Assembly: GCF_037893015.1 (NCBI RefSeq)
Contig: NC_133658.1
Location: 61,609,636-61,673,635 of the forward strand
Direction of reading: 5' to 3'
From: Macrotis lagotis
Taxonomy: Eukaryota; Chordata; Mammalia; Peramelemorphia; Peramelidae
Length of the DNA: 64,000 nt
Positions 55,850 through 64,000 of this stretch are shown here, one piece after another. Within the stretch, counting starts at the first letter, position 1, and the number at the start of each line of letters is the position of its first letter. The notes beneath the pieces are model-generated. The model saw only the letters and a list, made by a program, of their open reading frames with translations, was not told where the DNA came from and searched no databases. A program made the position numbers and the translations under genes.

Positions 55850-57580
55850 TTTCCCCATTTGTTAAGAAATCTCCTCTCTGGGTACATGACTTTCCATTCT
55901 TCTGAGTAGCAGCAGGATTCCCTTTCTCTCAAGGCAGGATAAGTGGTTTCTCTAATCACCAAATTTATTCAGATTATATCCACTATTAGGTCCCCAACTC
56001 CTATTACTAAATACTTCTCTTTTCCTATGGGAAATATTTTTCAGTGAAAGCCCCTCTTAAGAGATTTCATTCTTTCTTTCCTCATTTCTTTCTCTTTCAT
56101 TGCCTCCTCACCCAATCTTCTGTAGGTTCTCTTCTACTTAAGAGACTACCTAAGCTTTTTTATTCATCTCTATTTTTTTCTATTTGACTTCTACTTTCAA
56201 CCCTTGTTTTCTTATGTATTTTTAGGGGAAAAAAATCTTTTAATGGTTTCTGTTGTTACTTCTTAACCCCATAGATCTTATTTTAAAGTCATCCCTCTAT
56301 CTTTTTTCTCCTGGGACAATTTATTTTATTACCTATGCCCTCCCTGGTAGCTTTATTTGTCTTTCTATATTTTGGTTGACTTGGATATTTATAAAGCACA
56401 TAGTTTACTTTGCAAGAATGCTTCAATTTTTTTTTATTGAATGTCCATGGTTTTCATTATTAGTTAGGCTCAAGTTTGCTGAGTATTATTATCTTTGAAC
56501 TCCTTTGCTCTTTGGAATACATTGCTTCATTGCCTCCTGTAGTTTCTGGTGAATACAGAATAGTCACACCTTATTTAAATTCCTCTTTATTTATACTGGA
56601 AAGACTTTCTCCTAATTTCTTGTAGAATTATAACCATAATATATAATATATAACCATAAAGGCTGCAGCACAAGGTATTTTCACGGAGGTAATCTGTAGA
56701 TTCTCTTGATTGGCATTTTGTTGTCTGTGTTCATCAGTTCTGAGAAATTTTCTTATTTCTAGCATTATGGTTTTTGGGATTTTTGACTTATCATTTCTGG
56801 GGAAGATTCATAATCCTTTATTTCTACATCTTCAGACTAATATATTTTACTTAAATAGACATCAGGTTTTCTTTTAATAGCAATGTTTTTTGGGGTGGCT
56901 AGGTGGCGCAGTGGATAGATCACTGGCCCTGGACTCGAGAAGAGTACCTGAGTTCAAATCCAGCCTCAGACATGTAATAATTACCTAGCTGTGTGGCCTT
57001 GGGCAAGCCACTTAACCCCATTTGCCATGAAAATACCTAAAAAAAAATATTAATGCTTTTTTTGTTTCTTTTCTTTCAGATGGTCCTTTGTTTCTGTGTC
57101 CTTGCATTTCCAATAAATTGTCGTTTCTTTGGAGAGTTTTGCCATCATGGATCCAAGTTTTTCTACCGTTAATTATTTCCACTGGACAGGCTATGAATTT
57201 AGCTTTCACCATTACTTTTATTTCTCTTTTATATCATTTGGAATCATCCTATTGTGGTTCCACGTTCTCTTGAGAATTCATAAGATCCTCTGCCTCATCA
57301 GGTGATGATTCTTTCTCTTCTATCTTGTAATATTTGTTCTTAGATGACTGGAGGTCATCTCCTTGTTCTGTTACTGATATTCTTGTCTTGTTGCTTTATC
57401 TGCTTGAGCTCAAAGTCAATAGAGTTTTATTCCTCCAATGAGTTTTGATCTTTTTCCCTCTTGAAATCAAGTACAGATGGGATGATGGCTTCCAGATCTT
57501 TTTTCCTCTATTGTTGACTTTCTGACTCATTCCTTATTAATTCCTACTTCTGGGGGGAGGGTGGCTATCTTAGCCTTTTT
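55850..57580. other. Unassigned AT-rich repeat-like stretch
   Basis: Apart from the WSINE at 56892 this T-rich stretch reads like a decayed antisense LINE or other interspersed element (ggttttcattattagttagg, cattgcctcctgtagtttct, gatcttttttcctctattg). I could not place it in a family. No gene is seen. Confidence 0.35.
56892..57047 (+). mobile_element. WSINE1-like SINE
   Basis: Complete sense copy. The flanks near caatgttttt and aatgctttttt may be a duplication. Confidence 0.92.
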
Positions 57581-58103
57581 TTTTTTTAAAACAATTCACA
57601 TTTCACTGCCCTCAGTCTCTGATTCAAATGTCTTCTGACAGAACTGACTACAGTTGGAAATAAAATTCCCTTTCCTACAGGCCTGGTAGAACCACACATG
57701 GTAGCTTTCTGTTCCTGCTTCTGCTCCACAATGTTGTGAGAACTGCTGTGCTGCAGTCCCAACCAGAACAAGCTGGTGCCCTTTGGTTTTTATGGGAGGG
57801 AGAAGAGAATTAAATCCTGTGATGACCCTATGGATTGCCTCCAGCAGCTCTGCCATGAGATGGTAAGTGATAGAGAAGGAAGGGTTCTGTCAGTCTTCTC
57901 TGCTATTAGCTCATCCTTGTTAAGGTTCTTTGTGAGTGTCCTTGCAAACAGTTGAACTATTTTCTCTCTTGGGAATAAATCTTAGTTTATAGATGTCTGA
58001 GAGGTCACAAGGAATCTGAGCCACCATGCTGTCAGTCTATAACATTCAATTATCTGAAGTATTACTATAGAAATCTTCGTTCCTCTTCACAATAATGTCT
58101 TCA

Positions 58104-58262
58104 GGGGCAGCTAGGTGGCAAAGTGGACAAAGCACTGGCCCTAGAGTCAGGACAACCTGAGCTCAAATCTGGTCTCAGACACTTAATAATTACCTAGCTG
58201 TGTGTCTGTTGACAAGTCACTTAACCCCATTGCCTTGCAAAAACAAAAACAAACCAAAAAAC
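58104..58262 (+). mobile_element. WSINE1-like SINE
   Basis: Sense copy with a CAAAAA-type tail. The flanks aataatgtct on both sides form a duplication. Confidence 0.92.
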
Positions 58263-58599
58263 ATAATAATGTCTCACTTCAAATTCTTAATTTGTCTCAA
58301 GAAAAATATGGCACTATTTGGGATAGAAGAGCTGTTCCCTGCTCCCTTTTTTCCATTGCTACAGTATGTCCTTCACTCCCAACTTTTCTCACAATGAATG
58401 CCCTTTTCCTTTCACTACTGACTTCCCTTTAATGAGCAGGAAAGGAAGTGGGGAGGACCTGCTAGTTTTATACACTCTGGACTCCCAAGTACTATCAGTT
58501 GATTTGCTGATGCAACCCAAGGATCTGTGGATCTTTCATTCACCCTGTTGCATCAACACTAGGTCTTGTAGGCTTTTCTATCTGCTCAGTATCTGTGAT

Positions 58600-58885
58600 G
58601 TTTCTCTCCCAATATAGAGCTTGAGCTCCTTGAAAAGAGCAGTTGTCTATTTTTTTTTTAAAGTTTTTGCAAGGCAGTGGGGTTAAATGGCTTGCCCAAG
58701 GCCACACAGCTAGGTAATTATTAAGTGTCTGAAGCTGGATTTGAACTCAGGTACTCCTGACTCCAGGGCCGGTGCTCTATCCACTGTACCACCTAGCCGC
58801 CCCTGTCTTTCTATTTATAATCCCAGCATTTTCTATATTGTTTGTCTTACAATAGGGGCTTAATAAACACGTTTTCATCCTTATT
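58600..58885 (+). mobile_element. L2 3' end, split by a WSINE
   Basis: Left: agagcttgagctccttgaaa. Right: atcccagcattttctatatt and ggggcttaataaacacgttt. These are the classic L2 3' end words. Confidence 0.6.
58651..58804 (-). mobile_element. WSINE1-like SINE in L2 3' end
   Basis: Complete antisense copy, from poly(T) to cctagccgcccc. Confidence 0.93.
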
Positions 58886-59111
58886 CCCTGAAATCCTATG
58901 GCATAGAATTTCATGAAGGGGATAGTGAGCATTTCTCAAATCACTTATTCTCAACTCCTATCCTCTCCCTTTTCTACTTTATTCTATTACTGTGCTCCAA
59001 TTTGCAAAATCTACTCTCAAAGTCATAATTTTTTTTTTCCCCGCCAACCATTTCAGGATGATCTTGGATCCTCTGAAATTTATCTGCTGATTCCAGGTTA
59101 AACACCCTTGG

Positions 59112-59314
59112 CTGAGACCGGGGCAGGGAACCTGTGACCCACAGGCCACATTGGTTCTGACACTGCCATAAGCAACCACAGGCATGACTTGATATTCAAT
59201 AAATTTGGGAGTTTTTAAGGAGTGAATTAAGTATTTGACTAAATATAACCTGTGAATGATGTTATAAATACCCAAATGGTCCTTGGCTGAAAAAAAAGTT
59301 CCCCACTCCTGGCT
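59112..59314. mobile_element. hAT-type non-autonomous DNA transposon
   Basis: About 200 bp with imperfect terminal inverted repeats: ggggcagggaacctgtgacc at the left, gttccccactcctgg at the right. It also has the gaacctgtgacccacaggcc word typical of hAT-derived elements. It encodes nothing. Confidence 0.6.
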
Positions 59315-59383
59315 TGGAGGGGAACCTTCTCAGAGTTCTAGAATTTCTTTTCCTATTAGACTTTAAAGTTTGTTCCTCTATCC

Positions 59384-59549
59384 CAGAGCCTGGGAAACTA
59401 TGGCCCACAAATCGTGGACTATGAATAGCCAAGAACTAAGAATGATTTTTTCCATTTTTAAAAATAATAAAACTTCACTTAAAAATGTAAAAACCATTCT
59501 TGGTCTACAGGTCAATATAAAAATCCAGGTTGGATTTTGCTAACTCCTG
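59384..59549. mobile_element. hAT-Charlie-like element
   Basis: The left end cagagcctgggaaactatgg and cccacaaatcgtgg, with the right end ggattttgctaactcctg, give inverted ends of the cag...ctg type, with an AT-rich middle. Decayed. Confidence 0.55.
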
Positions 59550-60665
59550 CACACCTCACAAAGATTTCTCCATTAAATATTTAATTGTTTGATGTGTTTC
59601 ACATGTATTAACATTGTCTCTGTGATCAGCATTCTGCACGTTTTTAAATGGAAGGACAGGACTAGTCAAATCCAGAATGCAGTTTTGTCTGATATAATTC
59701 CCATACAGAAGAACCTGGGGGAGCCAGCAGAAAGTCTGACAATGTGTAATAGAGGGGCCTTACTCTATTATTCCAATGATGAACAGGTATTGTTTCTGAT
59801 CTGCTTACCACATGAAGAAGATGAGCATTTTTATCTGCTGCTGAGCTTATCAGGGAAGGCATTTTTCTTTTCTGCCTGGCTATGTCTCGGTAAAACATCA
59901 AGGAGTGCTACAAGTCTTCTGGTGGGGAGACAGGTCCCAAATCTGTAAGCACATGGCCCTGTGGCTGTTTATCTATTGTGTCTCATCTTTCATGCTTTCA
60001 GGTAAAGGAAAATAGAAATGTGCTAAGACTTCATCAACTAATTCAAAGAATTTTGTTTATGTTGAGATAAAAATAGCATACTCAGAATGGACAGATGACA
60101 GAAAATCAGATAATTTTTCAAAGAATAACAAGTATGTTCTCACAGAATCATGAAATCACAGATTCAGAAGTTAAAAAAGTTACAGAGAACACTTAATATG
60201 ATCTCCCAACCTAGTGATGAGGAAACTGAAGCCCCCAAAACTTTCATGACTTGCCCAAAGTCACACAAATGGTAAGTAGAAAAGCCAGAATTAAAGCTCA
60301 AGTTGTTTGCTTCCAAATTTACTTCCTTTTTCTGCTATGGCTGTATCATCTTTCTGGCTTTACAAGAGAAATTAGTTTCTCACTAGACTGCCATATCCCT
60401 GAATTCCTGTGCCATGATAAGAAATATTTTATATATTTTCATTAGGTGCTCCATATAAATGATTCAGCTAAAACTAATGTTTATAATCTGTCACAAAAAG
60501 CTACACTTATCGAACAGTCCGGCCATTTGAGAAGCATGACAAAAGCTATATAGTAATGGTTCTAACTTGGTTTCTTTACCTGTAAATGAAGGGATTATAA
60601 TAAGATCAGGTAGTGTCCATTCTAGGTCCAATATTCTAAAAATCTAATTAATGTTATGATTTTCA

Positions 60666-60668
<3 letters not shown>

Positions 60669-60703
<35 letters not shown>
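60669..60703. repeat. (TA)n microsatellite
   Basis: About 18 TA units in unique AT-rich sequence. Confidence 0.95.
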
Positions 60704-60707
<4 letters not shown>

Positions 60708-61218
60708 TAATGATATAACTATCTAGTATCCATGTTACAAAATTAGAGTACAACATGTATTTCTTTAGATGAAATATTCTGTGTATTATATCAAGATTCA
60801 CTTTAATTATACAAGATGAATTAGTGTAATATATTTAGCTTTGACTGTGACTACATATAACCTACAAGTGGTATAGTGTCAATTTTCACTACACCAGCAG
60901 GGCAGGCTATATTTAACACAATACTATCTCTCTCTACAGCAGGGATGCAGCTGTGATTTTGTGATATAAGGGGGGCATATGGCAGGCAAGGTATCTTCCC
61001 TATCAACCCACACACTGAGATGGCTGACTATTTATACAAATTATTTTAAACCTTTAGATCTGGGATAGGCCAACTTCACAACTCTCAAATCACAACTAAA
61101 ATATTTAAAATAGGAGCTATTTATAGACACTAAATTTTTTATTATTATAGGAAAAATAGGTCTAAATGTATGATACTATGGTTCCAAGAAAAAGGAGGAA
61201 GTCATTCCATTGTATGAT

Positions 61219-61240
61219 ACACACACACACACACACACAC
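61219..61240. repeat. (AC)n microsatellite
   Basis: About 11 AC units. Confidence 0.9.
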
Positions 61241-61599
61241 TTACAAAAATTCACAATTCTCAATACAAGGTCAATTACAGAGAATGAAAATTCAGTGCTA
61301 ATTTGGCAGATATAAAGTAGATTATTCAAGGTTAGGCAACGATATTAGAGAAAACACAGAATATGTAGAGGAAGATGTGAAAGTAAGTTAAAGATGAGAT
61401 CTCCAAAAATTATTTGAGCACTGATATAATGAAGGCCTCTCATGTTAACTGTTTTGAATGATTGTTTAAATAAAATTAATTCCCCTTATAATTCTGGACA
61501 AGATCTTTTCCCTGAAACGTGCTAAGAAGCTTTATAGCTATCCAAGAGATGCTGCAAATAGGACTCGCTGGGATTAAATTTCTAGTTTTAAATTTTTGT

Positions 61600-62115
61600 C
61601 CCTTAAATCATTTGTTCAACAAGTATTTATTAAGTAACCAGGAGGTGATATAACAAATAGACACTGGGATATATGCTAGGCCAAGAGTCATAGAAGTGGA
61701 AGTTTCTGACTTTAGGTGCTTACTTGGAAAATAAAAATATTCAAAGAATATAGAAATAGAGAATATATACAAAATAAATTCAGAATACATACACATGGAG
61801 ATGAGGTGAGACTAGTAACCAGGGTAATTAGAAAAGGTTTTTGTCAATATTTCATTCAAGTGTCACCTTCTTCAAGGATGCCAGGGGTTCTGAAAGGGAG
61901 AGGCATGGGAGATTTCTTGTACAAAGGCAAATAGGCAGAAAATGGAAATATAAGTGATGACTAGCTTAAAAGGAGCATACAGCAGATATGTGGGAGTAAT
62001 GTGTAAATGGCCTAGAAAGGCAGGTTGGGACAGACTGGCTTAAAAATGCCAAAGGAGTTTATGGTTTATCCTAAAGACAGTGGGGAGCTACAGAAGCTTC
62101 TTGAGCAAAAGAATG
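61600..62115 (-). mobile_element. L2-like repeat, antisense
   Basis: It opens ttgttcaacaagtatttatt and continues with gttctgaaagggagaggcat, aatggcctagaaaggcaggt, ttatggtttatcctaaagac and gtggggagctacagaagctt. These match the order of the other antisense L2-like copies. Confidence 0.5.
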
Positions 62116-63012
62116 AAATTGCCAACCCACAAACACTACAACTCTGAATATTTAGAAGCTGTGGGGAATGAATTGTAATGAACATCTTTTCTATTCAGAA
62201 CTGAATAAAAGTTTGCTAAATTTAATCCCATACAGCAGAAAACTAGAAATAAAGTATATTCCCCAGTGACTTGAACAACTGAAGACACTCTGGTATCTAA
62301 ATGTAATGGAATGACTTAATAGGAAGAATTCAGAAAAAGAGATATGATTTGTGTTGACTATGTAGTCAATATTAAGAAAGCATCTTTGCTCCAGTGAAAT
62401 GAAGTGACCGTTCTTGGTTTCTGAGGGCAGATCAAACATATTTTCCTTCTATGACTGCAGAATCAGATGATGCATACGGTGTCAGAAGAGTCCTCTGCTG
62501 GTTGGTTTTGCTTGTCTCTCTGTTACAAGGGAGACAAGAGGAAGAAGGGAGTTCACTAGAAAGTGAACACAGTATAAAAAAGTCAAAGGGATGCCACCCA
62601 TTCTCATGGGATTACCAGTGTCCCCTCTCTAATAATAAAATACCCTACACTGACTGGTCAAAAATATGATTCTTTATTTAACATTCAACTCTACCAAGAT
62701 TGTGCATATTTACATTTCTCTGCTTACTTCCTGTTACAAAAGGAAGCAAGGTTTTTTGGTTTCCAACTGTATAAGACAGGAAGATGGCAGGATCATTGAA
62801 CTCTACTGTTGCCCCTCACAGAGTTGGGAAAAAGCAAAGGTTTCTACCACACTGAGCGGATGCCTCCTCTAACTCCTTCATGTTGGGGAGTTCCATGGTC
62901 AAGAGTTGCCAGGATGGTAGGTAAAGTTTTAGTGTTCAATGCTGGAAGACTTTTGAATCAAGAAGATCACAGATTTAATTGAATATCAGAATTTTTAAGA
63001 ATAATAACTTAT

Positions 63013-63168
63013 GGGGTGGCTAGGTGGCACAGTGGATAAAGCACTGGCCCTGGAGTCAAGAGTACCTGGGTTCAAATCCGGTCTCAGACACTTAATAATT
63101 ACCTAGCTGTGTGGCCTTGGGCAAGCCACTTAACCCCATTTGCCTTGCAAAAACCTAAAAAAAAAAAG
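63013..63168 (+). mobile_element. WSINE1-like SINE
   Basis: Young-looking complete sense copy (ggataaagcactggccctgg, gttcaaatccggtctcagac) with an 11-base A-tail. Confidence 0.94.
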
Positions 63169-63855
63169 GTAACAATATTTTATTCAATTCCATTTTAAAG
63201 TGGAGAAAATAAGGAAGAGAGTGGAGAAATAATCAGAAAGAGAAGCCAGGTCTCCTGTTTACTACTCTATCATTGACACTGTAACAAAGAATCCTATGGA
63301 GTATTCTCTACATTATGCCACTCACAGACCTAACCTACTTTTCAAGATACTCCCATTCTGGACTAAAGCACTGGAACACTACTAAAATAAAACTGAATGC
63401 AAAAAGTTTTGAAAGCTGACTCAATCTACATTTTCCATAATCAGACTCTGATAGATTTCTAATTGGACTCATGTCTAATTTCAATTTTTTCATTTAGTGA
63501 CCTGACAATCCACTGCAATGACAAAATTAAACTGAACCTTCCATACAACTTCCTCTGATACTACACCTTACCTATTACATAAACTGTTCATACTTCATCT
63601 AGATTTAGGGGTAAGGATGTTCAATTATATGAAAATCTAACTTACTTGTCCCATGAACAGCTCTTAATTCAATGCTGGACTAATCAAACTATCAAAGGAT
63701 TATTTTTCTGAGTCAGAAAAAATAATGAAATTCATACTGTGTGGCAAATAATCAAAAATCTCAAAGGTACTAACAAAAAAATGTAAAGGAAGGAGGTCTA
63801 TTAGCACTAGCCCTCAAATTATACTATAGAGAACCATTAAAATGATTTGATAGTA

Positions 63856-64000
63856 GGGGCAGCTAGGTGGTGTAGTGGATAAAGCATCGGCCCTGGAGTC
63901 AGGAGTACCTGGGTTCAAATCCGGTCTCAGACATTTAATAATTACCTAGCTGTGTGGCCTTGGGCAAGCCACTTAACCCTGTTTGCCTTGCAAAAACCTA
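63856..64000 (+). mobile_element. WSINE1-like SINE, cut by window end
   Basis: Sense copy, complete up to ccttgcaaaaaccta, where the window stops. The tail and right duplication are not visible. Confidence 0.93.

Larger units (their letters stand above)
26690..64000 (-). other. NFATC3: NFATC3 last intron (partial)
   Basis: At least 37 kb without another NFATC3 exon that I can recognise. The interval is built mostly of nested SINEs and LINEs, listed separately. Stretches with no assigned content include about 28800-30190, 41170-42660, 47990-48690, 50030-51360, 52020-53270, 55850-57580 and 62120-63010. They are AT-rich and non-coding in appearance. A diverged MIR-like stretch may lie at 60130-60290. 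Confidence 0.65.

Noticed and set aside
57596-57856. An 86-residue frame on the - strand (MAELLEAIHRVITGF start)
   Set aside because: No family is recognised, and the surroundings look like decayed repeat. It could be a retrocopy piece, but nothing supports a gene.
26690-64000. Penultimate NFATC3 exon (transactivation domain)
   Set aside because: I searched the - strand for a long coding exon and found none. The intron probably continues past the window.
1-64000. Retroviral or other capsid/envelope-bearing elements
   Set aside because: No long terminal repeat pair and no gag, pol or env-like frame was recognised. The reverse-transcriptase remnants present are of RTE and L1 type.
1-64000. 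CRISPR arrays, operons, bacterial-type signals
   Set aside because: This is vertebrate nuclear DNA. Regular repeats seen are SINE copies and microsatellites.

Overview
The window is a stretch of marsupial nuclear DNA. It carries at least 23 copies of one tRNA-like SINE whose 5' head reads like ggctaggtggcacagtgg and whose tail is A-rich. I recognise this as WSINE1-like, the family abundant in dasyuromorph marsupials. Marsupial Mar1-type SINEs, MIR, L2, L1, an RTE/BovB-type LINE and hAT fragments are also present. The species call (Dasyuromorphia) is inference from the SINE family and the protein sequences.

Two host genes are visible and they converge. ESRP2 (epithelial splicing regulatory protein 2) lies on the + strand, with all 15 coding exons at 10125-19960, behind a CpG island at about 7.8-10.65 kb. 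Its poly(A) signal is at 21257. NFATC3 lies on the - strand. Only its last coding exon (26568-26689) and a long, SINE-free 3' UTR (about 23605-26567) are recognisable. The rest of the window, 26690-64000, looks like its last intron. The human locus on 16q22 has the same tail-to-tail order, as far as I recall.

Layout: 1-7500, repeats (three L1 3' ends in tandem, L2, Mar1, a U6 pseudogene, two copies of an unidentified poly(A) retrocopy); 7.8-10.65 kb, CpG island and ESRP2 promoter; 10.1-21.3 kb, ESRP2; 21.3-23.6 kb, intergenic; 23.6-26.7 kb, NFATC3 3' end; 26.7-64 kb, repeat-dense intron.

The most interesting host signal is an unannotated-looking second 3'-terminal exon of ESRP2 (20395-20553). 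It is in frame with exon 14 and would complete a fourth RRM that the usual WVCL* ending cuts off after its first half. The most interesting mobile-element signal is a four-layer stack at 30.5-38.2 kb. An ORF1-only, L1-derived (HAL1-like) element is present as a tandem partial dimer with one 12-bp target duplication. It sits in a WSINE, which sits in an L1 3' end that abuts an L2 copy. The HAL1-like 3' region also carries three degenerate antisense copies of the host SINE.
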